Assembly (NCBI GenBank): GCA_030062745.1
Contig: CP099844.1
Coordinates: 22,196,596-22,260,595, forward strand
Direction of reading: 5' to 3'
DNA from: Capitulum mitella
Lineage: Eukaryota > Arthropoda > Thecostraca > Pollicipedomorpha > Pollicipedidae
DNA length: 64,000 bases
Part shown: positions 44,463-56,489 of the stretch, piece after piece
Layout of the letters: each line of letters opens with the position of its first letter
Numbering within the stretch: the first letter of the stretch is position 1
Notes under the pieces: model-generated
What the model saw: only the letters and a program-made list of their open reading frames with translations
Databases searched by the model: none
What the model was told of the DNA's origin: nothing
Made by a program: the position numbers and the translations under genes

Positions 44463-45667
44463 CCCTATTCCCGGAGGGCGGTATGGTCGATTTCCGGCAG
44501 AGGGGGGGGGCGGATTCCGCCCCCCCCCCTGAGATCTCGAGAACTACACATCCGATTTTATCGCAACAAACGGCAATCGATTTGCCATGATGTGAACTAC
44601 ATTTAAAAAAGAAATTTTCAAAATTTTGAAAGGGGTGGATACAATGGGGCAAAAATATCGAAATGGGGGGTGCTTTTGGGCTTCTTATAACTCCGTTGTT
44701 TATGGTCCGATTTCAATGAAATTAACATGAATCGAGAGATTTTGGATAGGACTTTTACTATTGATACACACATTTGAAATTTTGAGAAAATTCATGGGCG
44801 TTCACAGGGTTTTTAAAAATAGGAGGATTAGTTTTCTAAAAACTGAATGAAGCAAAGAGGTAAAAACACTTTTTTTGGCTTCTGCTAGTCATGTCATGCT
44901 AAACAAGCACAAATCGTATTACAATGTTCGCATAATGTGAACATGGGCGGTGCCAGGGACATGAAAAAGGGTGAACAGTTATGGTCATATGCTCTTGAGA
45001 TCAACTAGTAACCTTTGACCTTAAATGATTTCCAGTGACCTTGGGGTCACTTGGAATGATTTCGTGTGCATTTAATGTTGTCTGTAAACGTTTTCAATCA
45101 TTTGAATTCACGCTATTTCAAAAATTCCATTTTATCGCTACTGTGACATAGGGCACGCGCACTGACATTTTAGGCCATGGCTCCGTGATCCGACCTGATA
45201 TCAAGCTGAAACTTCATACACAAGTAGAGGGCACCATTCTACGTCATATCTATTCCGGGGTTGGCAATTCAAAAAATATCGCCGAAGTTATTACTATGAA
45301 ACCAAATTTTGACTTTTGTCCTTGACCTGACCTTGTAAAGCGGCCTCAGACGAACAAAATTGTATTTGCATGTTGCCCAACTGTTAAGCCATACATCCAT
45401 ATAAGTTTTAAGTTTCATCTTAAAAACGCTATTTTTGACAGTCATTTTCCTTTTATCCTCAACAAGGCCAAAATTGGCCTGAGGTGCCTCCCAAAAACGT
45501 CCTCTGGCTCCGCCCCTGAGCAAAACAGAATTTCGAAATTTTGTCACAGTACGTAGAAAGAATAGCTGGGAAAAGTCACCAAGTTCCGTGAAGCTGCGTC
45601 AAAAACCCTGGAATTAGCAAGCAAAAAACCCGAGGGGGGTGGATTCAGCCCCCTGCCGGGAATAGGG
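44463..45667. mobile_element. TTAA-flanked non-autonomous DNA transposon, family 1 copy B
   Basis: A 1205-bp element between TTAA 44459-44462 and TTAA 45668-45671. Left end CCCTATTCCCGGAGGG; right end CCCCTGCCGGGAATAGGG. It aligns along its whole length with copy A (25498-26708), with substitutions every few tens of bases and small indels. The DR1-like motif of copy A is degraded here (TAACCT-T-TGACCT). Confidence 0.88.
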
Positions 45668-45671
45668 TTAA

Positions 45672-45985
45672 AACCATGGTCTGGTGCATCACTGTCACGG
45701 AATCCAGTCTACGTACACAAAAGGTATCCTGCTGACCATGCAGGCATCCAAAATTTCAGGATTTGTTTCATTTTATACATCCTCAGTCTATCAAGGCATG
45801 ACACTATGGTAATACTTAAAAAGGGAATCCTAAAAAGTACTTTGATTCCCTAACATTCTGGGACATTCCTGTGCCCCTGTGCCTCATTCGCAATATACCC
45901 ATGACCTGGACAGTGAATATAATTTGCCTTGCTTAAAGGAAGGAACTAAGTGCGTAAGTACAATAAAATGCAATGTGAAGATTTG
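45672..45985. other. Unassigned DNA, no gene seen
   Basis: No motif recognised. Confidence 0.5.
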
Positions 45986-46182
45986 CGTACATGAAGAAAT
46001 GAGATACAAAGATTTGCGTCTACGAAGAAATGCGATACGAAGAAATGCGTATACGAAGATCTGCGTGTACGAAGTTATCGCAATACGAAGATCTGCATAC
46101 GAAGAAATGCGATACGAAGATATGCGATACGAAGATTTGCGTACGAAGTTTTGCGTACAAAGAAATGCGATACGAAGTTCTG
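45986..46182. repeat. Tandem array of about 14-18 bp (GATACGAAGAAATGCG type)
   Basis: Units combine TACGAAGAAATGCG, TACGAAGATxTGCG and TACGAAGTTxTGCG in varying order, about 12 copies. The array begins in TACATGAAGAAATGAG and decays outward. Open frames on both strands (130 plus, 100 minus) are repeat translations with Arg/Tyr/Glu patterns. Confidence 0.88.
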
Positions 46183-46189
46183 TCATGGA

Positions 46190-48025
46190 ACGCTACTTAA
46201 GGGGCTTCTTAGACGGCAAAAAATCCGCAGGGACGACAGGAGGAACCCCGAGATGGCTTAAATGTCCCTGAAACTGCCATATGGGAACGTGAAGCTGCCC
46301 GAGGTGCTCCTGACTTTGTCAAAGGAGCGCCTGAGACGTCCCGAGGGACACGTGAAACTGTAAAACGAACCTATGGATATTAGAGGGTCTTGACACGGCA
46401 GACAACCCGAGACCACCAAAGGTACCCCAGTAAAAGCAAAAGGAAACCTAAAATATACTGGCAAAAACGTCTCCAGAAACTGTGAGGGGTCGGGGGGGAT
46501 TTAAGTCCCACCGTTGTTGTCACGTTTCGGCCACTTTGTAGGGAAACAAAACGTGGGATTTTCTCAAATAAGGCTATGCGCTTGAATTTTTCGGTTTATG
46601 TGATGAAAGCGAAATGTTTTGTTAGATATTTTCCCCTAAAGCCTGAGAGGATCAGCTTTTTCGCATTTCAGAAGCAAAAAAGGGGGCTTGCCGGGAGGGG
46701 GGCCCCGTGCTGACCCCTCCCCCTTGGCGAAATCCTGGTCTCGCTCCCGTCTTCGCTCTAGGTCGAGTCCTGAGCATGAGTCCACCAAGAACTGCAATGC
46801 TTCCCTTATCGCATTCATCGTGCCACTTTTGTAAATATTTGGAAACGACCAGCCTCATGCTCGATCAAGTTTATAAACAGTCTTATCATCCTGGATCGGA
46901 CGATTTTAAAGGTCTTGGATTACGCCAATTTTCAGCACCAGATTTCACGATGCCTCAGTAACTGCGTTTTATGTCCATTAGTAGAGGTTTTAACACAGCT
47001 GGTTCAATAACCTCGGATCATCAGCTTCTCTGCAGTTTTTATCAGATGTTTCGGGTGATTCTGAGTGTCTGACCTGACCCAAGGCCACGCATTTTATGCG
47101 TGCTGATTCCCGCACACGCCAGTTGGTAAAGGTAAGGCAACGATTGCCGTAGGCTCCGAGAGGCGTGGCCGGCGGCAGTCGGCCCCGGCTGCCGTCAGGA
47201 GATCCCGCCAGGACGGAAAACAACCGCCGGCTGCCAGCGGGACGCCGGAGGTCAGGCGCCACCTCTCATGTTCGCGACGTGGCGGAACATCGTCGGCGAG
47301 CCTGACGTGGAATTCGTTAAGACGCTGCAGGTCACCGAGGTGGAAATGACGGCGCCTGGAAACGGCAAAACGCGCATGCAAAGCTCTTTCTTTGCTTCGC
47401 GTTTGGTGGCGCGCATACAAGTGACTTTTTGCGGCTATTGTTCGTTAGCTAGTCATGCCCGTGCCCCTGGCCCGGTTAACCGTCTCGGTTTTTCCCCTCT
47501 GTCGAATGAAGAGGTAAAGCAATCTGTGACGTGGAAAGGGTGAAGATTTTGTGCGAGCGGGGGCGTGGCACACTATGAAAATTTTCCTGGTTTGGGCCTG
47601 GTAGTCCGTAGTCTTTTATGTACATTAAGCTTAGTTTAGTTAGCTAGCAGTGGCGGCGGAAGCGGGGGAGGGGGCAACGGGGGCAAAGTGCCTCCCATCC
47701 AAAGACATGGGAGCAAACGTATCTTTCTGCTCCCGCACAAATGGCTACTTGCCAGGCACAATTTTTTTTGGCAGCCGAGTCTCCGAATAGGAACTGGTTA
47801 TGGCGTTACGCGGTTTCAAACTTTAATTGCTTCTGCTGCTGTACCACTAAGTTCCTAGATCAAATCTGTACACGTCTGTGAAAATTGTTGGTCACGTTTC
47901 CTGGAGTCTGATTCAAATGGAACCGTAGAAAGAGCTTACATGTCGCGTTTTGTGTGGTTTGCCGACCGCAATCCAAGCCACCTAATTTTATTTATCACCG
48001 AAAATGACATTGTTCGATGGTGTTG
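46190..48025. other. Unassigned intergenic DNA
   Basis: Transposon-like G/C-run debris (46490-46740, 47648-47700) and a GC-rich patch (47100-47430) with open frames on both strands that match nothing I know. Confidence 0.45.
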
Positions 48026-48029
48026 GTTT

Positions 48030-51000
48030 TAAAGCACTCTCCAATTTCAAGGACAGATTCTGGACCAGAACGAACGCAGATCAAGATGGTTTCGTTAATG
48101 GCTACAAGTACCCCAATGCTTCCCTGTACACAAGTAGCTTGGACCAGAAGCGTGGCCAAAAAGGTCTAGGGGTTCCAGGACCCCATTAATTCTTGTGACA
48201 CATGAAGGTGCCCACTGGCATTTGCCTAAACAGTCTCCCCTGTCTGGGGAAGGCAAACTCACTCCTCCGCAAAGGGCCCCTAACGGGATGCCCCTTGACC
48301 GGGAAAGGTGAGCCCCCCGACATGAAAGATTCTCCTGCCATAGGATGGTGTCAGCATGTCTGGAAGGGAACCCAGTGACGTAACCTAGGCCAAGTTTCCT
48401 AGTGGTCTTATCATCCTCATCCAGACTTAAGAAATTCCCAATCCTCAACCAACCAAATTCTCAACCAAGCACAAATACCGAAAAAGACATTTTGAACATT
48501 CCTTGAAATATGTGTGAATACGGATGCGCGCGAGGGGAATTTTTCGATGAGAGGAGGGCACTTGTCTGTGACTGCAGTCTCACCCACACGACAAGTTCTC
48601 AAAACGTGAACAGGGTAGTAGTACGTCTGCTGCACTCCCCAGCTACTTGCCGCGGAACGGTACAACCACACTATAAATGTCGCCGTAATGCCGGTACGCT
48701 GCAACGCCACTGTGTCCTGCATCTCCACCATGGCACGAAGAGCCAGCAGCTAAGCCGACATTTTGCACCACAACCCGGGCTTAGGCGTCGGTACGTCCTG
48801 GACTGGGAATATGTATGAGAAAGAGGGCTTTATTTTCAAGATATTCACAACATCTTTTACGGTGTGGAAAACCGGATCAAGCCGATGTCTCGGCGAAGTG
48901 TGGTAAACCAATTGTAAGAGAAGTTCCCCCTGGTCGTTCTTTACACGCAGTTTCTGCTTTGAGACAATTATTCACGTGTCCCAATCGGTGACGGCTGTTA
49001 CGTACTTTTGAACCATATCTATCGTCACGTCCCCTACAATGTACATTGTCCAGAGCAAATCCTTGGACAGCGTCGTTAAATTTGGTCGTAGCGCCATAAA
49101 ACTCAAATAATTTGAATAGTGTTGATCGTATAATTCACCTCTACAATTTTCAAAGTCCTAGAGATGCGGGATGCATCCGTGGATAAAATAGGAAACGGTC
49201 CGAAACCTCACTCATCATGGACCAAAAGTCATACGTATGGAAATTTTTATATGTTTTAGTGCTGTCGGTGTCGGCCACATTCATCCTCAATGACAATGGA
49301 AAATAGGTGCCGTGTATCCCTGGTGTCCCGAACAGCCAAAGAGGCCTCGCAGTTTTCAAAGCGTCACCTCATTGTTGGGGCCTCATCACTTTCTTGGACC
49401 CCCTCTCCCCCAAAAAAAAGACCTTCGCTACGCCACTGGCTTTAGCCGTCTTGACTGATGTGCTGAAGAGCCTTTTGAAGCCTTTCTTTTTATCAAAGTA
49501 TTTGCTCTGTGACCAGCATGCATGAGAGCCCGATTAAGTCGTTTGAAACGTTCGCTTGCAGATTGCAGTCTCAGTCCTTCCAGCATATTAACACGGCACC
49601 GCCTAGGGGTGTCAAATAAGGCGCCCTCCTGGGTTTTTCTTGATAACTTCTAAACCTTGAGAGCCAGCCCAACCAAATTCTCAGTACCTGTTCAACAATC
49701 AATTTTACATATCTTCAGCATTAGTATCATTTCCATGCTAGATCAGGTCATGGAGATATGACGTCATAAATGAACCCTTGACGTGAATGTTTTCGCCTCT
49801 TCGGTCGTTGGAACGAACATGCTTCGTTTTTTTGACAATATTCGCAAATGTAACGCATGAATTCCTTGGAATTTACATAGGACGCGGTTCCAAAAAGGGT
49901 ATGCAACCGTCACACGGCAACATTAAAGGTCATGCTAGGCCACATGCATGATGACAACTGGACTGATATGCATGTTGTGTCATAGAAATGGTTGCCGCTG
50001 ACCTTCCCTGTCGTTCAAGCCAGGCAACCAAATCTATATGCGTCTTTTAGTAAGGTTCACCAAAAGCAAGCACTTTGGTTGCTAAGGTGTTTACTAAGGT
50101 CATGTAAGGTCACATCATCACAAGATTTCAAAACGAAATGGAATACAACATTGTCTGTGGGAGATCGTTCAGTAGCAGCAAAGAGGCATTAGTCTTCCCA
50201 GCCAGAAAAAGGAAAATGACTATCTGCCATGACCTGGCATGACCTTAACCCGATAAAGAGCAAACAGCGCAGATTTTGTTTTGAGATATCATTTCAGTTC
50301 TACACTTGGTTCACTTAAGAATCTCAGCGATAAATTATTGCTCTTTGTCAGGAAAAATAATGCAATCTTATCTGCCCTGACCTAGACTGACCTTGACTAG
50401 ATGAAAATCAGGTAATGCAAAACTGATCATAAGAAGGTTTTACTTCAGTCCTTTTTGTAACGTGGGTCAAAACGGTCTGCGAGTAAGTATCGATGTCTGA
50501 CATGTAAATTAAGAGCAATATTTCGCCTGACCTAGGTTGACCTTGACCCCACATTTTTTTTAAATTTTGGCGTCCTTCTGATGCAAAAAATTGCGACCTT
50601 CCCTTTGATATCCATTTGGAGGCTGTAAGAACAGTATTGCCGATGAAATGATGAACAAACCGATGCCAGTTTTTCCGATGTTGAGTTATGCGTTTTACGT
50701 GACCTGTGACGCCATCAGTCATGTGACCAGGGCTGACGTCATATTTTCTGAATCGATACACCCAGGGCTATCGACTGGTGGTAGACCGGTTCAAATCTGA
50801 CGGTTAGATCCCGAGACAGCAGGGAGGTGCCTTTTTTGACAACCCCAGGCGGTCGCGGATGCAAAAACACGCCAGACGGTGCCGAGTTAATCCAGATGAA
50901 GTGTTCCCGCAACAATACGAAATTGGGCAAAAAAGGACGCTGATAACATTATTGTTTATGTGGTACGTTTCGCGTCTTCGGCGCGCCAGACCAAACCACC

Positions 51001-51255
51001 TCTATCAGATGAAGCGATATATCTTTGCATACGTCTGGTATAGTTGTAAAGCGTGAAGTAACTAATAAGGCCTCATTACAAACTTAAAATACTGCACCGG
51101 AGGACAATATTTTTATGTGTTATGCAGTAAGTAGTCCGATGAATGTTTGACCATCATCACCGTAATCCCGTCGCATTTCTTGTCATATCTAGTCTGGAAC
51201 CGAAACAAAGTAACCCAAATCCGAGAGAGAAATAAAAAATAATTTCCGCCGCCCT
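48030..51255 (+). repeat. Left arm of a long inverted duplication (interrupted by a TTAA element)
   Basis: Excluding 49588-50887, about 1.93 kb of this arm is homologous, in reverse orientation, to 56490-58495. Matching landmarks run throughout: CAAGATGGTTTCGTTA, the CACTATAAATGTCG/CATTACGGTGACATTCG block, CGGGATGCATC, CTACGCCACTGG/CCAGTGGTGTA, CAGCATATTAA, ACATTATTGTTTA, CAGACCAAACCACCTC, and TTTCTTGTCAT. Divergence is substantial, so these are probably two old copies of one long transposon inserted head-on, or an old segmental inversion-duplication. Confidence 0.82.
49592..50886. mobile_element. TTAA-flanked non-autonomous DNA transposon, family 2
   Basis: A 1295-bp block between TTAA 49588-49591 and TTAA 50887-50890. 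Ends are inverted: left CACGGCACCGCCTAGGGGTGT, reverse complement of right CTCGGCACCGTCTGGCGTGT. The other arm of the inverted duplication has a single TTAA (56865-56868) at the same point, with the flanks joined, so it shows the pre-insertion site. No transposase frame inside. Ends are unrelated to family 1. The interior is rich in TGACCT words. Confidence 0.85.
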
Positions 51256-53400
51256 TGTGAGCCATTCCACTCTCCTAGCTGCTGCGAAGTGGTTGTAAAA
51301 CAGTCAAATTTCCCCAAACGTCAGATGACTCATATGCGCATCGCGAAAACTGGGCATCGCGCAGTGTCAGACGGTCGGGCGAGCACCCACCGATTGCCGA
51401 TCCGTCACGTTAGCCAACAGTCGACCGGGTTGAATGTACTTCTCGCTTCCTCCGCCCTACGCCCACGGGCGAGCGAGCGCTGCGCCTCATGCACAACTCT
51501 CCGCTTCGGGCGCCTTCCAGCGCTTGCACCACGTGCCGTGCGAGCTTATCGCCGGCCCTGACGCCTCAAGTCCTCCGGGATGGCGGTTCGGTTCGGATCG
51601 CATAAGGCGTTGCTCGAATGGGCGTACCTCGTCCGTATGTGAAAGCGACTCGCGGCCCAGGTCAAGGAGCGTTGCGGCCGAGGCAATGCGTGAATCACAA
51701 TTAAATCTCAAGGACTGGCGATAATCTCGTTAGCCGGTTTATGCCACGGACGAAAGACAAAGACAGCAGAAGCGTGGTTAAAACTGATGGGAGCTGTTGT
51801 CCCATTGTTTAGAAAGTATGGGCATTAACCTGTTTGACGTTGCATGGCAAGACACGACTAAAAAACTGGATTTACCTCCAAGTTCAGTTATGGAAACGTC
51901 CCTGTGTTGATGGTAAGGAGATTGCACATGACAACGCGTGGTTTCAATCCCTTTAATCGGTAAACACCTGTACGGTCTAAGCTGTAAAGAAATTTATGGT
52001 TTAAATGCCTATGCAATGAGTGTTTTACATCATGGTATCTTAGCTCTCACTGGCTCTGAATACTCCGCTTTTCATGCTTTCTTCAGGTAATATTGCTGGG
52101 CTGAGTACATTTCTTGGCCTTTTATATCGACATAGATGAGGCGGCGGCATTTCAAATGCATTTTCCTTGCACTGTGTTCTCAATAGCTGCAAAAGGATAT
52201 TTTTGTTGCGGGGCGTCTTTTTAGGAGTCGGCTAGGAAACGTCGAATGTCAGCAGAAAGGCCAGGTTTACGGTAACCAAGCGGAAACAAACATAAAAAGA
52301 CTTGTGAGAACCTCGTAAGACTCCTCCAACGGCACACAGAACATCCAATACCTGGTCGTTACGCGCCATGATATGAGCCACTTTGTCAAAACACCCCATC
52401 GCAAGTGCGCCCGTTTATCATCTTATCTCTGCAATCTGCAGTTACGAAAACTTTGCGTCAGAGTGTAGCCTGTCACTGCGGTCGAGGTCATAAGGATCTG
52501 CTAATTTCGGTGTTGCGACCGGTAGATCTGGGGAGGGGGAGGGGCATCGGGGCCCATCCTTTTCGTTGGAAAAGAATGCCAGTATGTCATGAAAAGAAAA
52601 AATGAATGCCAGCTCCCTTCCTCTTCAGATGGAAAAAGTTTTTTTTTCTTGTTTTCTTAACACGTTTTTTTGATGCATGTTCTTTTTCAAAAGTGGTGAA
52701 ACAAAGTGACCGGAATCCGAGGAATTTTGCCCGTAGGATCTAGAGTTACACACTTGGACATTTGGCCCCGCCCCTCCCCGAATGAAATGGCTTTTTTGGA
52801 TCTGTCAAAAGGACGTCTTTTTGTTGCCACTTTTCTGTTTTTACAACGCACTAGCTGTAAAAACCTGGAAGCAAAATTTCGTTTTCATGCACAAGGTTTG
52901 AGGTACACACGCTGTTGTTGGATTTATTTTATTAAGGACCTGCAATGCAAAGCAAACGGATGCGTGTAAAAAAATGAACGGCATATGACTACTGTAATTT
53001 CAAGACACGGAGCGCAAAACCACAAAATCATTCCACTAAAATCACCTTGCTGGCCGCTTCTACACATTAATCTCAGAATGCTAAAACAGACATAATAGCT
53101 TCCCTAGCAATAAATCTCCTGTCGTATCCGATGAAGCTGTAGCTCCGATTGGCGCATGGCGATGTGACAATGATTGGGCCGGGCTCCAGCTGCCAGAACT
53201 GGATCCCTCAAGTACCCCGCTTTGGGCGCAAGGATGGATACAGCTGGGCCTTTTGTGGTCACTTGAAACACGCGAAGGTTGCGAACTTCATCCCCTTACT
53301 CGTTGTCAGAGGGCGGCAGCAGGTTTCGAGATCACGCTTTGAGGCAGACATGTCTGCATATTAATAAGGCCGCCACGTTGCCTGGCAGGCCGCTTGATTT
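51256..53400. other. Spacer of the inverted duplication, first part; no gene seen
   Basis: 51290-51730 is moderately GC-rich and open in several frames. 52525-52745 carries the repeat shared with 2929-3120. Nothing else recognised. Confidence 0.45.
52525..52745. repeat. Dispersed repeat copy related to 2929-3120
   Basis: GGGGAGGGGGAGGGGCATCGGG, TTTTCGTTGGAAAAG, T-rich centre, GAAACAAAGTGACCGGAATCCG. Confidence 0.45.
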
Positions 53401-55330
53401 CATCCACCGAACGGCCGGCGTTGCACGCACTGAGCCGCAACAGTCTGCGCCTCGAAACAACCTTCATTTAAACTAGTGCAAGAAGCTCATTTCGGCCGTG
53501 GTCGGCGCGTCGGGCGCAGTGCGGCCTCGAGCGATGCTTAACCCTTCTCACAAAGCGGGACGCACCTCCGCCTGAACAGCTCAGTGGCCGTCTCAGCCTC
53601 ACGCAACCGACCCGCACTCTAACCTCGGCGCGCCTCGCCATCTGCCCTGACCCGAGGGGGGTCTGTACGATCGCCTTGGCGGTCATCAGCGCGGGGAACC
53701 CCTCCCCGCCCCTTCCCCCCAGCACCGTCCCAAGGCTGAGAACGCGCCACGGGGAGGCTCCGCCCGCTCCGACGGCCGTACGCCTGGAACGGCACCGGTT
53801 TCGCAACTGTTTCTTGCCACCTGCTATAGCGCGGCCGTGGCCCGGTCGGGCCGCGGGCGTAGGGGCGACGGAGACGTGGGCGGCGGGAGTGGCTGTGCTA
53901 ATCAGGAACATGGGAAAATTTGTCGTTAGCCCGCCGGTGTTGCATGGCGAAAAGCAACAAAAGTCACTCCGTCGTGAGGTTTTGTTCCCGTACCGTGGAA
54001 ACTTCGCGGCCAGCGGTCGCCGGGTGACCCCATTAAATAACAGATTGTTAAGACTTACTGTTGATCACACTATCCACCCTGCCGCCCAAGGTTTTGGCGG
54101 GTAAGCGGATTCCCCTGAACCCTGCGGGCAGGCCACGGAAGTAGAGCCGCTCCTGCGTGACCCTGTTCCGGCTTCAGTGTTGCTCGACGCTGCAGCGGCT
54201 CCGACAGTGCCTCGGCCGCGCGATCTTATCCGAATGCCGGACCATCGGACCGGAGCACAGAGAGCTCGGTTATCACCGAGGCAAGGCACCACAGATCCGC
54301 GAAGGTCTTTAATTGCTTTGGATTCCCATGCATTATTCAAGCGGTCAATTTCCACTGCGACTTCAGGTCCCGATCCCGGTCAGTACATTGGACGGTCGGT
54401 TTCCCGGCGTGAGGCGAAGCGGACCTCAGGAGCAGAGAACGGGGGCGCCGGGGCGTGTCTGACAGCGGCCGTATTTGCGTACCCTTCTTAATATGGATCG
54501 CGATTGCAGAACATGAAGCACAGCTGGCGCGTAGGGCTACCGCTCGTTTATCTCCGAACCGTCGCCGTGCAAAGGCTAATAACCGTTGCTCAACTTTGCC
54601 CGCTCATGCCGCAGAGGAGGGCTCCCTAAGGCAGTTAAAATTATCGCTGGAAAGGGCACTGGCGCAACAAGCGTCGAATTCCCTTGCAACATCGTCTGGG
54701 CGCCAGACGAAACACCCACTGGAGGCCTCACCCGAGGTCCTGGCATCCTTGCCCAGGCCAGCGCGGCTGTCGGACTCCGTGCCTGGAGGAGCATTGGTTC
54801 TGCAAAGGTTGCGCAGGGGCCTCTCCACAGTAAATCAGAGAGGGTCAGGCGAGCCCTCGCTCAGCACGCGGCGAATGCGTGCCCGGTGGCTAAACTTGTT
54901 TCACGCGAATCTGACTTCGATCCTCCGTTTGGCGAAGATTAACAACAGTCACAAGTCCCTGCGCAAAGATTCACGTGGCACATTCACGTCGTGCGTGTGG
55001 GTGGGTTGCAGGTGGGGAGGGGGAGGGGAAATCAGATAGCAACAGAGGTGGCGAGCCACCGCTGGCAGCCGCGGGCGCAGGCGGAGGTCAGGACGGCAAA
55101 AACGTCTCGCTGTCGACCGGGACATGGTGGGAAAACGCCCTGTCGAACGCCACCTGTCGGCTAGCGGGCGCTGTGGCTCATCCGACGGTCAGACGACTGC
55201 TCTGCCGAAGACCGCCTCGGCCGGCTAGTGCCTGAGGCGATCGGGCGGGACGCTCGTGTGCGACTTCACCTCTCTCACGCCCCATCCAGAGGACTGCCGC
55301 GCCAGGCTTCAGTCACATCGCCGCCGTAAC
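53401..55330. other. GC- and CpG-rich segment of unknown nature
   Basis: About 1.9 kb with composition clearly different from both flanks. Open frames of 100-194 codons overlap on both strands (for example 54455-55039 and 54586-54942 plus; 53468-53911 minus). None shows a domain, signal peptide or good splice pair that I recognise. It could be exons of an unrecognised gene, an old transposon, or an unmethylated CpG island. Confidence 0.4.
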
Positions 55331-56489
55331 CGTGCCAACTAGCCAATTAGCGACGGGGTTTGCTATGGCCATGAAAATACCGGCAATAAATGTTTCGCAG
55401 CAGACATAAAAACTGGCGCTTGTACGGAGCATGGAGGGCGATCCGGGAGGTCCGCCCCCAGTATTCAGGGATATTTTAGCGTTAAGCCTATGGCATTGAC
55501 TGGGAAGAAACGGTCTGAATTCCTATGTGGACCCCACTCCCCCAATAATTTTCGGAAATCTCCAGTGAGCCTCGCCCAGCCTCTTAATCAGTAGGTCTGA
55601 CTTTCTGCCTCCGGCTCACTTCACAGGTCTTGAGCATTGGTAAACCCTCATTGGAACACGGCGCTGTTCATGTTTAATAATGCGTTTATGATGTGTTTCG
55701 TTTATAATGACTCTTTTCATAAGACGACGCGTCCTGTAATTGAGGCACGCATAAACTTATGTTTTTTTTTAAATGATAAGTTCCCAAGATGGGTCTCCCC
55801 TTAGATACAGAGAGAACACACGCTCATGCGTGGCATGCTAAAAAGTAGGCTGTTGAAAGCATCTAGGTATCCCGCGTCAAAATTATGTGACAGGAAGTAA
55901 AACAAAACATATCGCGGTTCCAGGTGTCTTCCTGAATATCGTTCATGACCTGTTATACTGCAGCAGCTACCTTTCAGGGCCACCCGGACGTCCCCCTGTT
56001 TGCAGCCATGGCTGGACGCTGCAGAGTCAAGGCCAGACCTGACTAGACCTTGAGGTATAGGAGCGATGGTAGGCTGATAAAGGGGAGCAAACCGACTTCC
56101 GGGAGCAAACTCCCGGTGGCCAACGGCATGCAGCCTTCAGATACACTTTTTTAGTATCTTCGGTGGAGAGGACTCATCGAGATGGCTATGGCCGAGCTCA
56201 TCGACAGTTTGTATGAGTCGGCTGAGTTTTCCGACAGCCCTCCCGAGTCTGCGACTTCTCTTTGGATCAATGTGGTTTGGTAAATGGGTTCTTCAACGCA
56301 CATAGAAATGATGATGCGGTATCCGTGAGTATCGGTTCAGAAGAACAAAGGAGCCCAAAATGGACTGCGCTGAAAACACAACGTTCTTATTTTGTCTGAA
56401 TGAAACCTACATTTTTGCGTCGTACAAGTTATTTTCAGGGGCAGCGGAACGTTTTTCGGGATGGGTGGACCTTTCGCGGATCCAGCGAT
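55331..56489. other. Unassigned DNA, no gene seen
   Basis: No motif or repeat recognised. Confidence 0.5.

Noticed and set aside
44463..45667. Reading TTAA element 1B as possibly excised from the 61.8-kb copy
   Set aside because: The right flanks of the two loci differ after TTAA, so a clean excision cannot be claimed.
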